A stretch of 64,000 nt of DNA, taken from positions 14,178,501-14,242,500 of the forward strand of contig NC_092671.1 in the NCBI RefSeq assembly GCF_964355755.1. The letters run 5' to 3'. Of the stretch, positions 18,001 through 33,739 are shown piece after piece. Made by a program: the position numbers and the translations under genes. Each line of letters starts with the position of its first letter. The first letter of the stretch is position 1. The notes beneath the pieces are model-generated. The model was not told where the DNA came from. It ran no database searches and worked only from the letters and a program-made list of their open reading frames with translations. Source of the stretch: Antedon mediterranea. Its lineage: Eukaryota > Echinodermata > Crinoidea > Comatulida > Antedonidae.

Positions 18001-20082
18001 ACTAATACATAAATAGTTATTGCTCATCAGTTCTAATTATAACTCACGTAAATAATATTTATAATATAATGTTGATCTATTTTGTTAATATTCCCCATGT
18101 GCATACTAAAGTACAGCATTTTCTGTGTGTTACTGTTTGACCAACCTTTAGGTGTATGATATTTATTTAAATTTACATTAAAAAATATGTTGATGGTTAG
18201 TTGAAAAGGTCACTGCCGGCATATATGAAAGTTAAAATTTATCAGTTTACAAGATCTAGTAATAAAATGTATTAATGTTTAATGTATAGAGTACATTGAC
18301 TAGGCTGTATTTTTACAAAGCCTTTTTAAAATTTTCTATATTTAATAGGTGTGTAAAAGAATTGGTAGGTTAATGGAAATTTCCTATTTTTATATTTTAC
18401 TAATTCTAAAATGCATTCTACAAATATGAAGGTAATCGTCAATTCTACCTATTGAAATCATAACACTTCATTGATTAACAATATGTTATTAAAGAAAACA
18501 TAAGAGATTGTTTTGTGATATATGATATGTGTGATTAATTGTACTGTTTTTGTTCTGAGTGTTCCACTTATTACCATATTGTACTATTATACAGTATTTC
18601 TGTTTATGATTATATTGACACAGTTGCAGGCCTTGTCTTTTGAAAATCATAGGTGTGCTACAAATTGCACTCCTTTTTTTTTTTTTTTTTAACCATATTT
18701 AATGAGGGTGATCCATCCAGCTATTGCTGATCATTAGGGACCCTCAGAGGTTCACAGGACAAACATATACACAAGATGCTCTACATAAACAAAGTCTTAT
18801 TACAAGTCTTTGGGAGTGGAGTAATTTGGTCCTTAGAAAAAATCCTGACATGTGACTTGAACCCAGGACCCTTAGAGCATAGAGCATCATAACCACCAAA
18901 CCACAATTCCACTCCACTCCACTCCACAGCATCCCCTCAATACATTCAGGGGTGCTGTAGGTGTGCTGTTTGTATTTTCGTGTGTAGAAGTTTACAAAAT
19001 TAAGGCGTGTTGTAAATCGCACTCCTCAAAGGCAGTTTAGAAGTGTGTTAGGTGAGTGATCGCACCTGCCTTAAAAGACAAGGCCTGCAGTTGTCATCAT
19101 TGTTGTTAATTTAATTTTAATTTATTTGTCTATATCGTGCCTAGCTTACCTGTATAAACCGACAATAGCCTGTGCTCTCCAGAGGGAGGGCTTAGATACG
19201 AAAGTGAAAAGTTCCTAGAACACCACTGTATTATAATGGACCAGTCCACAACCACGCCCTCATGTGGGAACGTACAAACGTACCACCGTCATCATTTTCT
19301 TTTGTAAAGTTGTTAATTTGATATTAATTCATTTATTAATTGTATACAATACATACAGCAAATCACAATAAATAAACCAATAATTCTGAAAATGTTTGCA
19401 TACTAAATACTAATCTATTTGATTTATCTCATTCAATCATTTCATTAAGCCTGTATTCAAGGTTGTTATAAGTGGGTTCTCTATGCCACAAAGGGGGCAG
19501 TGAAGTACATATGTAAAATTGGTAAAAAAATCGGTATGAGATAGACCAGTTAGGCATATTTACCATTAATGTATGTCCGCTGTTGGTCTTCTAGTTTGAA
19601 AAGAGCACTAATTCAAGAAAAAGAAAAGAATAAAACACTACAAAACCATTTTGGATACTGGCTTGATTTATGTTTTAATTTGGAATTACATTTATATTGT
19701 GAAAGTACTGTATTGAAATCATCTAATAATATAAAATTAAAGCATATTAACAAAGTGTTGAAACCAGTAGAAATGTTTTGGAAACACAATCCATCTAACA
19801 GTAAGAATTGTCTTTGAATTTTAGCGTCATTATCTGTATTTTATACCTAATTTTAGATCGAATTGAGGACATAAAGGAGGTTCGAGTAGGTCATGAAACA
19901 GACACCTTCAAAGCTCGCAGTGGATACCCGAAAGAGACATGCTTCTCTGTAATAGTTGGCGTGAACAATAAGACCATCAACTTAGTGGCACGATCTGCAG
20001 ATGATGCTAAAATCTGGATTGAAGGCTTAAAGTTTGCAATGCGCCACTCACAGGCAATTGATATTCACAAACAACAACAAGT
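15016..20082 (+). CDS. plcd: PLC-delta exons 1-3: N-terminus and PH domain
   Basis: Residues 1-135. The PH domain runs from about residue 13 ([17 protein letters not shown]) to about 128 ([12 protein letters not shown]), with the [14 protein letters not shown] strand and the closing tryptophan helix that mark PLC-delta PH domains. Lys25 and Lys27 (KVK) match the lysines that hold the inositol phosphates in rat PLC-delta1, and ERTF carries the following arginine. The tryptophan that follows KVK in rat is not obvious here. Exon 3 ends at 20082 (gt|gtatcc), the only donor nearby that keeps frame with exon 4 and gives HKQQQVWIRDYF. Introns 2 and 3 each carry transposon insertions. Confidence 0.92.
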
Positions 20083-23000
20083 GTATCCTTTAATTAATAT
20101 ACAGTTTATCGATATACTCACAACATTTTATTGTTTTGAATATAAGTTATACGTCCAGATTTTAAACGAAACACAGTAGGTGAGCCTAAGTCTGTATAAT
20201 ATTATTTATTGTATCATTTACTTGCAGTAACATGTAACAAAATAGTGGTAGCAAGGTGGGTAGTGGGAGTTATATGAGTCATAGAATCTCTTCCTGCTTT
20301 GACTTAACTAGGGCATTTCTCGCCTGATGTTGACCTGGGTCAGGTTTTCTGTCAACTATGTCTATTACATAGATGATATCTTTATTTAGGAAAAAAAAAA
20401 AAATTTGTAAATAAATTGAATTATAAAACTATTACCATATTTGGACATACTTTGCTTTGCCTTTTTCAGTTTAGTTTCTTTATGGTTGTCAGCCTGTTTT
20501 ACCATTTCATTGCAAAGTATATGAATAATAATTGGCAAGGTTTTCATCAAAAGCCAAGTGTTCTCCCCAGGATTTTCATCAAGCGTCACGCTTCCGCCCA
20601 CTTCCGGGGCATTCCGAAACTAAGTACTTGAGTCACAGCCCCACCATGGTTGGGGCAGTGGTGAAGCGATTTTTGGTAATTTACACCCTAGATGGCCGGA
20701 AATGGTACTCTCGCACATAACATTTATGTTGAGTGACACCTCTAGTTTGGCCGGAAATAACACTTATAGCGCGCTAGTAAACAGCAAAACGATCGTAGCC
20801 TACTTTTCCGCCGGTAAACATACGCGAAGAAACATTTTTTTGCGTTCATTACGAACGTCAGGGGGAAGTCCTCAATGAAAAAAAATAGGCCTAAGCCTAC
20901 TCGTCAGTAGGACTAACTCTAGTTGGCCGGAAACAAAACTTTATAGCGCACTAGCAAACAGTAAAACCATCGTAGCATACTTTTTCCGCCAGTAAACATA
21001 CGCGATAAAAAAATGTTTTTGCGTTCAATACGAACGTCAAGGGGAATTCCCCGATGAAATAAAAAATGCCTACTCATCAGTAGGCAACTGTAGTTGGCCG
21101 GAAACGACACTTTATAGCGCGTTAGCAAACATTATTAAAACGATCGTAGCCTACTTTTTTTTTTCGCCGGCGGGTAAACATATGCGATAAAAAAACATTT
21201 TTTTTGCGTTCAATTACAAACATTGGGGGCAAGTCCCGATGAAATAAAACTAGGCCTACTCATTAGTAAGACACCTAGTTGCCCGGAAATAAGACTTCAT
21301 AGCGCACTAGCAAATAGGAAAACGATCGTAGCCTTCTTGAATGCATTATACGATCAAAGCAGCTAGCATTGAATTGCGCCTAGACAATCACGCCTTTGTC
21401 ATTTGATGATGTGCGTATGTTACCGACGAAAGAGTAAATCCCACCGATAGAGTCGATTAATTCAGTGTGATATTGAAAATAATAATATCATTGATATTTA
21501 TTTTTAATACACATAACATTTTTACAAGAAAAACAATACAATCAATCATTTACTTTATTTACAATATACAAGTTACCACATTTTAGACAACAGCCAATAC
21601 TAGAGATCGAAAGAGAGACATGGCAGTAACAAAACAAGTGTTTACATCTCTCGGCGGCGGCCGGTGAAAGCGAGTCTCAGTTGTTTAACACTTTGTTACG
21701 CAGTCTTTTGTTTCTTTGGCTTATATCGTCTAGTGGTCATGTCACGTGCCTCGTATGCATTAGGCTCTTTCTGCATGCCGCGCCTCAGCTCTAGAGAAAG
21801 TACCTGCCTGTTAATCTATTTTTAGATTGGTTGTGGTTGATATTTTTAAGCGTCACGGATAAGGTTTTAAGCGTCACGGCCGACCGTAAAGCGTCACGGT
21901 AGAGAACCCAAGCGTCACGGTACCGTGACGCTTCAAAGGCCTGGGGAGAACACTGAAAGCCTTAATCTTTAAACGTATTCATACTGTAATTGTAATTCCT
22001 ATTTTTTGCTATATACTTTTATATTGTTGTTTTAATGACTGCCAATTCTTGTACCCTCTTACAAAGCTTGATATGTGCAAACTACCAGCTCTTTGTTTAA
22101 ATAGCATTAAAACTGCTGTATATCAAGATTGATATAATATATATATCACCAGCTTGCAAGTTCTACAATACATGTAATACAAAATGTTTAAAAACCTGTA
22201 TATGTATCAGATTTACTGTTTTATACTGGCCATTCTGAGTACTGGATTGTTTAGTTATAGGACTGCAAATCTATTCTAATCCATTCATAAACAGGGCCAG
22301 TGACTCACTCTTTCTATCTTCACTCCAACCCACCAATTTGGACAATTATAAACTATTTGCCAGACTATAAGAATTATATTATGATAAATCTGGCAACACT
22401 ACGGTGATACTAATTAACAGATAGTACAACATCTTATAGAATGTCATATATAAATTGCTTCTTTAACAATAACTTAGATGGATACGAGATTATTTCTTGA
22501 AAGCTGACACGAACAACGATGGCACTTTAGACTTTGATGAGTGCTTCAAACTTTTGAAGAAAATGAATATGAAAATTGAGAGATCTCATGCTAAGCATTT
22601 GTTTAAGGTTAGAAGATAATGCTTGTAAATTTGAAATGTAATAAGGATAATGAACATGATACGTTACAGTAATGTATGAATTTGTAATAACATACTTTAG
22701 TTTTTTATGTTAAATGCAGCATTATGTAGGTGAATAATATAATATATAATATAATATAATATACAGATAATACAATGTTTTTGTTTCATAACAGATCTAT
22801 ATTATGTTCAAGTTACCATGTTCTTATTTCATTACTAATATATATCGGGTCAAACACAGATTACATAGTTTGAAATTGTAATTAATGTATGTTTTTCTCT
22901 GTGGTTGTTGTATGAAATGGCAATGCATTAAATAAAAAAGAAAAAAAAAATCAAAATTAAAACCAGCCATTGTCGTCATCTCTGACATCTATCTCCTTGG

Positions 23001-26000
23001 TTATACATATCACAAAGAATATACTAATATCAGTATTTATTTTTTCTTAATTAGGAAGCTGATGTTAAAAAAAGTCAAACAGCCTCTGGAAAAGTGGTTG
23101 AGAATCGTCTTGACATTGATGAATTTGTTGCATTCTATAAGAAGATTACTAACAGGACGGAGATCAAAGAATTATTCAAGAAGTAAGTATTTAAAATATA
23201 ACATTTTTTAAACATATTTTGTTGCTGAGAGTCTATGGAATTATGGTACAGTACATCTCTCCTTTGGGAAGGCTATTCAGGAACCCCCCTTAATAATAAT
23301 ACATAATAATATGTAGTTTGTGTTTATAAAGAAAATGATAACATTTTTATTAATATACATTATGTCACAATCTATAAGATAATAATGTATTGTTAAGTAC
23401 TGATAAAGTAAGGGACAGGCTACTCTAAACAAAAAAAAGGAAGAGATATTGAAATAATCTTTGCGAAACTGACATTTGTACATAATCAAATCAAACAAAG
23501 TTTTAATTTAAATAAATATATTTATATTTAAGTCAATATTTGCTAAATGAAAACGTGAATTCTACAACTTAATGGTGGTAATTCTAACTGACTTAAGACC
23601 TAGGCTAGTCTGTATTGATTTCATAATAGAAAAGAGATATACTACTGTGTGCAGTGAATTAATTTATATTGAGATTAAAGAATACAGTACTTGTTCATGA
23701 TACAAGTCTATTCAGTTCAGAAATCAAATGTATGAACCAAATCGGTTACTTTGAAAATTCAGTAAATTTCTTGCAATGCATTTGTCTGGCTTGTAACTGA
23801 TAAAATCAGCAGACAACAAGAATTAAAGCGGGAAATTAACAAGTGATAGCAGACATTGATGCAGTACATGTTTAAATGTTTACCAATGACTTCTAATCAA
23901 GTTTGATAGCAACAGAGAAGACTTTCAATTCATGGGTTCAACCAAATTTACTACATGATTTTGGTATGTGGGTTGTTAGGGCCATAGGGAGTAATTATAA
24001 TCTTCCTCCCAAGTGTATAGTCCTACATAAATTAGGCATTTGGAGTGTTATGACTCTGCAACATCCAAACCCATATGTATGCAAGGATGACCTTCATGCT
24101 CAGTCTAGCCTACAGTACTGCCAGATTTATTCCGCTCACTTAATCGAAATCTCACATATAGTGAGCCAACAAAATGCATATAATTTCTATTAAAATAACT
24201 GAAAAAAATACATTACTTGAATACGTAAGAATTGCTTTATTCTCATGTTTTAACTATTTTCATTTTATGGATCAAGCTGAAATAATGTGATCATATTACA
24301 ATCTCTTAATAGAGTTATGTTAGGACTACAGAGTTGTATACATTTTAAACCAAATTGTTATACTAGTTATACACTTGGTACCAAATCAAAGAGTTACCAA
24401 AATAGACAATTGGTGCCAACGCAAGCGTTACCAAAATAGAAATTTGGTGCCAACCTAAGAGTTACCAAAATAGATATTTAGTGCCAACCCAAAAGTCCCC
24501 TAAATAGACATTTGATGCTAACCCAGGAGTTACCAAAATAGACATTTGGTGCCAACCTAAGAGTTACCAAAATAGAACACAAGAAATTTTGAAAATCATG
24601 TCAAAATAGACACTTGATGGCAATCCAAGAGTTTTTAAAATAGATACTTTTTGCCAGCCTAAAGTTTAAAAAATTTCTGTTAAATATTTCTTTATTATAG
24701 AAACTAAAACGAAACTAATTTGTTTGCCACACCCTCAAGTTACTTTGGTTTTTGATTTCTCAGCTTGTTTTCATACTCATTGTTCAGTTTTGAACAATGC
24801 TGTATTTTATTATTTGTGAGTGGGTGAATTTTGATGTATGTGAGCAATTTTTAGAAAGGACATTTATGTGTGTATGTATGCCATACCCTGAAGTTATTTA
24901 GATTTTGGTTTTGCCAGCATTTTTTCGTGGGAGTATTAGTTGACTTTGTGCTTTTGTATTCTATTTAATCTCATAGCTTTGTTACTCTTGAACAGAATAG
25001 TTCAATTTATTTTGTACTATTGTAGCTAGTATTACAGGTATTACCATTAGTTGAGATATGTTTACAGTTTCTTTCATAAAAGCCTGATTATAATTTCTAC
25101 TACCATCCATTCATTAGGTATTTATACTGTTATGTAGAAACTACAGTACCGTACCTAAATCTTGGTAACTTAATAATTATGTAGAATAGAATGATACTGA
25201 TTGAGTGTGTACAGTTAGTAGTCTTATTCAGTCAATGTGATTGGATAGCATACTAGAAATAGTAAATCCTTTTAAAATTTACTGCATACGTTATGGATTT
25301 TAAATGAATCTTTAAAATGTAGAATGACTTTTCATTTGTTAGTCTGTTTTAGAGGCCTTGTTGTTTATGTTGAAATAACAACTTCATGCCTCATTTATTA
25401 TTGTACTGTATTGTAAATGTAACTTTTAGATATTTATTTTAACCTAAATTTACTTATGAGAGTATTGTGTAGTAATGTAATTAAGTGTAAATGCTATCAC
25501 CACCTGTTTGTATAATATAGGAATTTTTAAATGGAACAGTTGGTTTACTTTTTATAATAAGATTGTTTGATGACACAATACTTAGCTTTTCTAACCTTGT
25601 TTTTGGCATAGCTTCAGTAACAATATTTTTAAAATATATGTTCAACAAAAAAAAAACAGCTTTTTATCAATCATCATAAATTAAATACCTATTTCCATTT
25701 TTTTTTCAAAATACATTTTAATATACATTTGTCAGTACGGTAAAGTGGTGTTAAATTAAAGTCATAATCCTCCATTTAGAATTCATGAACTATAAAACCT
25801 ATTTACCACAGTTTGTACTACATTGGACAAAATTCACAGTAAATATTTTTCATTTTTTCTACTATTTTATAGATACTCCGGTGATGATGATTACTGGACA
25901 GCAAGTGAATTTACTAAATTCATGCACGAATCACAAAAGGTAATTTTGAGAAAATGAACTTTGCTTTCTTATTTAGCTATGAGCTCGAAAGTAGTTTAAA

Positions 26001-29000
26001 TACACCGATTATATTAAAGTATATGGTTAGTCAAATGTCAGTTTTGAAACCTGAAAATGAAATTAATAATGAATTACAGTGTTGCAAGTTTTAGCCTTAG
26101 GTCATCAAAATTTATATTTCGATTTTTAAAATAATTTTCCAAATACAGAGGTAAAATATTTTCCATTCACTAACTAGACTATCTAAATTTTTTTGAATTT
26201 AAAGTTGGTGCCATATATTCTGGAATCTTGTTCATATTTTGCTATAGTATCAGTTGCATTACAAGTGATTTCACTTTACAAATGCATATGACATAGAGAT
26301 CGTATTACCTCATTAAGTACGGGTATTAAAGGGTCTGTTTCTGCTGCATAACGCAATTTAACCGGTTATTTTAAAATAGATTAAAAATAGATAACAATAA
26401 CAAGACCGCGTTTCTGCTCAATTTGTGCTCCGAAATAACCGGTTAAATCTATGGGTGGTCGTCGAGCAAAACGTCATCATTACCCAAAATGCAATACACT
26501 CAGACGGTAGTAGAAGTTGGCTGTTTGTTTACATCGACGTCGTGAGTACACACGTGTGTATTATATCGCCGAACATCTCACTCAAACATGTTAAAAAAAT
26601 AAAATGTTGTCTCCAGGTCTACAAGTTTTGTTTTTTGTAAAGCCTACTTACATCGCTAATAAAATTAATTCTCATGGCGCCTTCAATAACATGATGGGGA
26701 GGGTCGTGCAGCGCCCGATCGCCTAAACTAGGATAATTTTTATCCTCAACAAAGGCGATGACATACGGCCCTTCCCACGTGAACGACTGTTGTCTTTCGC
26801 GAGCGCGGTCCTACAAAACACCAAACGGAAACAAAAACGAGACTCAGAATGTTGCAATACTTACCAAACGAGAGTAGATAATTGTTAATTAATTATGAAA
26901 ACCCAACTTTTATAGCAAAAATCGTCCGAATTTATGTTAAAAACGATGAGTTTAGCCACAAAAACTTAAATCAAACGAGAGTATCCAAGTCATAGAATAT
27001 CGCACGCATATAGTGCCTTTAATAAAATAATGAGTATTGAACATTATTTCGTATATTTATGTACTAACATAAATAATAACACATTTCTATGCTTAATAAA
27101 ATCATATTTAATATATTATCAAAGGCTCTGATTACCTTTGTTTTCGGTCGATGTGATGTTTTTCTAAAAAATTATATTATGTAAAACGATCAAAGTAAGA
27201 ATGTTCATTGTTCTCCTATTAAAGGCACTAAGGGCATGCCATAAATACGCTCGTTTGGATTAAGTTTTTGTTGCTAAATTCATCGTTTATAACATAAATT
27301 CGGATGATTTTTGCTATAAAATTTGGGTTTTCATAATTAATTAACCATTATCTACTATCGTTTGGTAGGTATTTGCAACATTCTGAGTTCCTTTTGTTTC
27401 CGTTTTGGTGTTTATATAGGGGACCATCCATACCCTTCGCGAGCGTGTACTAACGCCTCAAATTGCTTAGCTTGGGTAGTCCCCGGAACTCCACCCCAAA
27501 CTCCTCTTTTACTTTCGCAAAAATGCTCTTATTTATTATCTGTGATTCTTTTCTATTCCATGCCATCCTTCCCCGTACTTTCTCTCCCCCCACAACTGAA
27601 TAACATATCTTGTGATTTCATTCATCCACATACATGTTCACTTCTTCGTTCGACTGTCAAAACCACGAGGAAAACACACATCGTATGCGACGGTATCTGA
27701 CCCGGGGTCACAACTGTCAATCAAATAACCGTTATTTCGTGTTGCAGCTAAGAATTGCTCAGTGATAACCGGTTAAACGGCGTTCTAACACCGATTTAAA
27801 TTGGTGTTTTTAACCGGTTATTTTGCGCTGCCTTTTAACCGGTTACCACAAATGTGTCCTGTTTCTGCTGCCAAGAAAATGGAGTTAATTTATTCACACT
27901 GATTTTAATTTATTCACACCGATTTTAACCGGTTATTTTCTATGCAGCAGAAACAGGCCCAAAGAACAAAAAATGTGAGTAGAATATATTACCTGTTCGG
28001 ATGTGTTGGAGGCAATAGCATTGTATAGAAATCATCTTATTCTTGATTATTTATTAGCGGATGAATAATAATATTAAGTTTAATTTATTATAGCGCAAAA
28101 TGGTCTCTAAAAGCTCAACAAAGAAAAGATAAAAATAATAATATCTATAAAAGTGGAACAATCTTGGACACTTTATGAGAATATCTCGATAGTTATTTTA
28201 TTACAATACATGATATTTTGAGCATGATTATTTCACACACAGCTAACCTGTATTCAACTGTTCACCAATAATCATTTTTACAACAATCTTTTTATAAACT
28301 TAGTCATTCAATTTTAATTTAATTAACATAAAAGTGGGACAAGTCCACAAAATACACACAAAAAATGTTGAAAAGAAAAAAAAACAGATCCACTGTCATT
28401 TTGTATTATAAAATACCTGAGGTACATGGCTCATTACCTTCCTGCTTGGTTGTCACTTTGTGTGTGACAATCAAAGCAAATAATACGTTTGTGGAACTAA
28501 AAGGTACAAATGTATAAATTCACATCAAGTAATGGTCAATTATATAACACAACACTCAAGTGTGAATGATAAAAGTGAGCACAACTTTTACACAAAGACA
28601 TACAGTATACAATTACTGTACGAACTAAATTGGCTAAGTTTCAGGGTTTTGACATACTATATCTACCTTTTACATAAAACTTCTGCAATTTCTCTAGCTA
28701 CAATATATTGGGTATTCACCTGTAACGATAACAGTTGTTCTCACTTTTTTATATTTGCAATGGAATTAGTGGGTGGAAAGAATAAATTGATCAATACACA
28801 ATTGTAGATTACAGGGAGTTGACAATTATTCTGTAACAATACTAGATATTTTTTAGAGCTATTATAAGTAATTAAAGCTTATAGATGTCAAGGAGATCCA
28901 CAATTTTCATTGTGTTATTTTAACACGTACAATATAATATAAGGTATTAAACTTGTTACCTAGAGCTATGGAAAATGTCACAGTTAATTTATATATAGGA

Positions 29001-32000
29001 AGAATTTTCAAAAAAAAAACAAAAAAAGTGCAGTAATTAAGTTATACAATTACATTGTGTTTAAAATAGAAATGAGAATAGATAGCTTTTGGTGACTGTC
29101 AGTAAGTTTGAATTGAAGATATTAAAATAAATGTATATACTATCTACAGGAGAATATTCACAACAGCACAGTGATTTAATGACAATTATTTACTGGTAAC
29201 TAATTTGTAAACAGTCTCTGAGAATAAGAAAAAGCACCTGCAGCCAAGTATCTTGAAAAGCTTAGTATAAAAAGTGTCTAAACAAACAGAAAAAATAGTC
29301 CATTGTTGGCGCTGCACTGTGGCTATCAAGGTTTCCACTTAAAAGAAAGACAATATTCATTTTTTCCTCTTTTCGATTTTAGAGACTTGATGTAAAAGAA
29401 GAATGGTGTTTAAATGTGATTGAGAAGTACGAACAAAAAGAAGTTTGCAGACAGAAAAAGATTCTTAGCTATGATGGTAAGTATCAGGGAACAGTTAAAT
29501 ATTAACTATTATAACTGTTGTAATTTAACTCTTCCCTGGTAAGTATAGTATAGGTAAAGCCTAATAATGGAATAAGCATTTATGGTTGGCTGTCTTTTAT
29601 TTAAAATTTGCAACATACAATATTAATTGGAATAAAGTAGTTAGCTTGTATGATCTTTTACTTTTTATGAACCATTTTAGTAAATGCTGGTAAGCTGAGA
29701 GAATAGGTTATTTACATTGAAAAGTCGCATTCAAATTAATTGATAAATACCACTTCTTTACATTTTTTCCCTATCTCAAAATCTCAAATAAGCAGCACAA
29801 AAAGGAATTGCATGCAATTGTAAAAATATAGAAAGTAAAGTTAATTGCTAAAATAAAAAAACAAATTAACATATATAATAAATTACATTGAAATGTCGCA
29901 TCAAATTAATTGATAAATTCCACTTTTTTACATTTTTTCCCCATCTCAAATAAGCAGAACAAAAAAATGTTATGCAATTTCAAACATATAGAAAGTTAAT
30001 TGTTAAAATAAAAAACAGATAAATATATTTTATAGATACTCCCAATTCCCTGTTTTTTTAAAAAGTTTTATATTATTTTAAATAATGTTTTCTTTACAGG
30101 TTTTGTCCTGTTCATGTTGGGGCCGAATGGATTAGTTTTCAATCCATATCATGATTCAGTTTACCAAGACATGACCCAACCTTTGACCCACTACTTCATA
30201 GCTTCTTCACATAATACGTAAGTACCTCACTAATTTTAATAACATCTTTTTTATTACCATTTATTTCTTTAGTATTACGTACTTATTTTCAGTTAATATA
30301 CAGAAATCTAAAGTGTAAATGTACCTGACTCGGTTTCATTAGCATCCTTTTAAAGTAGCAATATCTTCCTGGAAGTCTTACGACAAACCACTGTAATTGG
30401 AACATAATTATTTACCCAAAAACACTTAACCAGGTTATATACTAACATTTTATGACAAGTGGAAGCAATGAACAGCACCACCTCATATATAGTAGGACAT
30501 TACAAGCCAGTGGGTTATTATATTCTGAGGCAAAAGAGTCAACATATTTTTAGTATGAATTTTGTCGTTAAATAACTTAATTATTGGGTTTTTTTTCATT
30601 AAAAGCTGGAATGAAATATATTTATTATGTTCTTATTTACCTTCTCATTAAAATATTTGATTTTTCTTCACAGATATTTGTTAAGTGATCAGTTACGAGG
30701 ACCCAGCAGTACTGAGGCCTACATTAAAGCTCTTCAGAAGGGATGCAGATGTGTTGAATGTGAGTATTGCTTGAAAATGGTTAAATTCTCTTTTATTAAT
30801 TTAAAAAAATTGGCTTATCAATTATTATAAATGATTTTTGTTTTGCAAATTAACTTTGATTATAATTAATATACGTATTTATATAACAATGCCATTTTGT
30901 TTCTCAGAACCACTGATGATATATTATGTCATTTCAAGTTAGAAAGTTCATTTGGAAGAAGATATTTTGTTATGCAAATTAGCTATTAGTAATTAATATA
31001 AATATGTCTATATTGTTATAATTTATTGACATTTCTATTTCTTGGAAACCACTAAATGTATTTTGGAGGTATAAAAAATATAAAGTTACAATCATGTATT
31101 TTAATTGTTATGCAAATTAGCTTAATGCCTCGCCCTTATTGTATAGTTTGCAATTAATATAGTTTATATGTCTTCTGTGTATTTTCTTTCTACATCTAAC
31201 AGAAGCACTGAATATATTTAATATGACATTAATATTGCTTTTTATATTGAAACTAAAAAAAAATCATTGAAAATTAATATTAATCAAAAGCTTAATACAC
31301 CGTAAATATTGTTATTGTATGTAATCATTTTTAATAACAATCAATTAGGAATACAGTACTGATAATAGTAATATCATGGTAATAGAAAGGTTTTGCAATC
31401 TTACGAATACGATAACGAAAACGGATACGTCACGCACACGTATTCGTTTACGTAAGCCATAAAAAAATCTGTTTTGCATGGCAACGAAATATTGAGGCGC
31501 GTCCAAAATATGACTGCGGTAAATTTGAGCGAAGCGCAGGTACGTGTTGCTTGGTGCTTGGCTGCCTAGGCCTAGCGTAACATCAAAGCGAGTGAGGACT
31601 TTAAAAACTGCTATTTATCAAAATTGACTTGGCATTTTAGTAAATTACTTTAGTAAATTACTTTCAATAAATCTATATTTATATTATAATCATGAATCAT
31701 TCCTGATTCAAATGCAAAATGTGCAAAATAGATCAAAAACTATACTCGTTTTGTAGTTACGAATATGACTGGTGATATTCGTCAACACGAATACGCTTTA
31801 CGAATATGAAATGGGGATCAGCTCAAAAGTTTCACAAATGTATGACGTATCCGTTTTCGTTATCGTATTCGTAAGGTTGCGAAACCTCCCTAATATAACC
31901 CTGTGTGCACTGTAGATTATTAATAGATTATTTGTATTCAATAACTCAAGTGTCTTCAAATGGATATTTTGCATTTCAGTTATTTCCACATTAAATTGCC

Positions 32001-33703
32001 ACTTTCTCTTTCATGTCATGTAACTTTTGATTTTTAATTTAATAGTTAATAACAAAGCCAATTCTTTTTAAAATTATCTTCAGTGGATATTTGGGATGGT
32101 CCAGATAATGAACCAGTCGTCTACCATGGGCACACACTAACCTCCAAGATTCTTTTCCGTGATATCGTTGAGGTCATCAACAAGTATGCTTTTGTCGCTT
32201 CACAGTAAGTAAATCCATCAGTTATAATGTTTGTTCATTAGATTTTTTGTTTGTTTTTTATAACAGAACTTTCACTTATAGTTTCTCAACTAATTATCGT
32301 TTATTATAAGTTAGCAGTGATATTTAAAAAAAACAGCCATTACTCATAGCCATAAAAATCATTATAATTCAATACTGAAGGACTTTTATGTTTGTTAATA
32401 GCTTGTCACAAACCTGTACAAATTAAAAATGAAATATACACAAACAAGTTAATAATGATTTGCTTTTTTGAAGATGAATGCATTATTTAAATTAAGTAGT
32501 ATTTTTTAAGCAACTAAATGAGATTACAGATTTTTATAATATGGTTGTCTATTAAAGTGTATAGAGTACAGTGTTTACTTCATGAAAATTTATCAATTTT
32601 GTGAGCTATCGCTGTAATAGTCCTTAGAACCTATCTTAAGTATGATAGATGGTGATTGTTGGATTTTAGACAAACTCAACAAACACCTTCAAAGTGGTGA
32701 TTAATGGAAGTGTGTTTTTGACTGCCTAAGGCAATGAATTTAAATTGTGTTTTTATAAATATGTGTGATGGTAATATTATGCACAGCATAATCATTTGAA
32801 TTTTGTTTTTGTTGAAAAAAGGTAAAAGAATGTCTGGATACAGAATAATAATGTTATTTTTACAATCAGAAGGTTTATCGCAAATAGCGTGCACGCCGCA
32901 TGATGGGAAGGGTTTGGGAGCAAACGTCACGACACGTACGTACATGATTTGATGTTTGTATGTACGCGTCCTGACATTTGCTACCAAACCCTTCGCATTA
33001 TACACTGTGCAATGACGTTCAAGGGAAATCAAGCTATTTGCAATCTATAAGATGGTGTATTGACCAAGTCAATAAATATTTAAAGGATTTTCCTTACGTG
33101 AATAAATCACTTCTATAGATGTATTTTAAATGTGATTGTGTTTCTCCTTAGCCTAATAGGTGTGATTGGTCAATATTGCCACAGTATCCTCAGCTCATTT
33201 CATCATCCTAATCCCTATCATCGCCCTAATCCCTATCATCATCCTAATCCCTATGAGTGTGAACATTTAAATCATTGTATATTATACAGAAAACAGTGTT
33301 TCACAAAAATCACAACAGATCCTAATATCAGTGCTTTACGTCCATTTAGATATCCTGTTATACTGTCTCTTGAGAACCATTGCTCCGTCCCACAACAACA
33401 GGTAATGGCCAACATAATGCAGACAATCCTTGGAGGTAAGATTAAATCACCAAACATTTGATCTCAAAATATTAAGTTGTAATTGTTTATATTATTTATA
33501 TTGTTTATTCAATGCAGCTTATTCTTAATTGGCGTATCCCATTATAACTTTGTTTTGTTTTGTCTTTAATTAATTTGTACTATATTTTTGTATTGTATAA
33601 TAATGATGGAGTAAGAGCAGTTTTCTGTTTGGGCTCATGCCTACTACTTGCTCCTGGCAAGATGAATTGTAAAACGTACTTTTAAGAACTTTTGCTGAAT
33701 AAA

Positions 33704-33739
<36 letters not shown>

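Noticed and set aside
18744-19022. 92-codon minus-strand ORF
   Set aside because: Lies wholly within the SINE-like insertion.
23903-24193. 96-codon ORF in PLC intron 5
   Set aside because: No recognisable domain, no splice context, ordinary intronic composition.
27362-27700. 112-codon ORF
   Set aside because: Begins inside the fold-back arm and crosses its end; no transposase motif.
32676-33032. 118-codon minus-strand ORF
   Set aside because: Overlaps the palindromic MITE at 32880 and shows no protein features.
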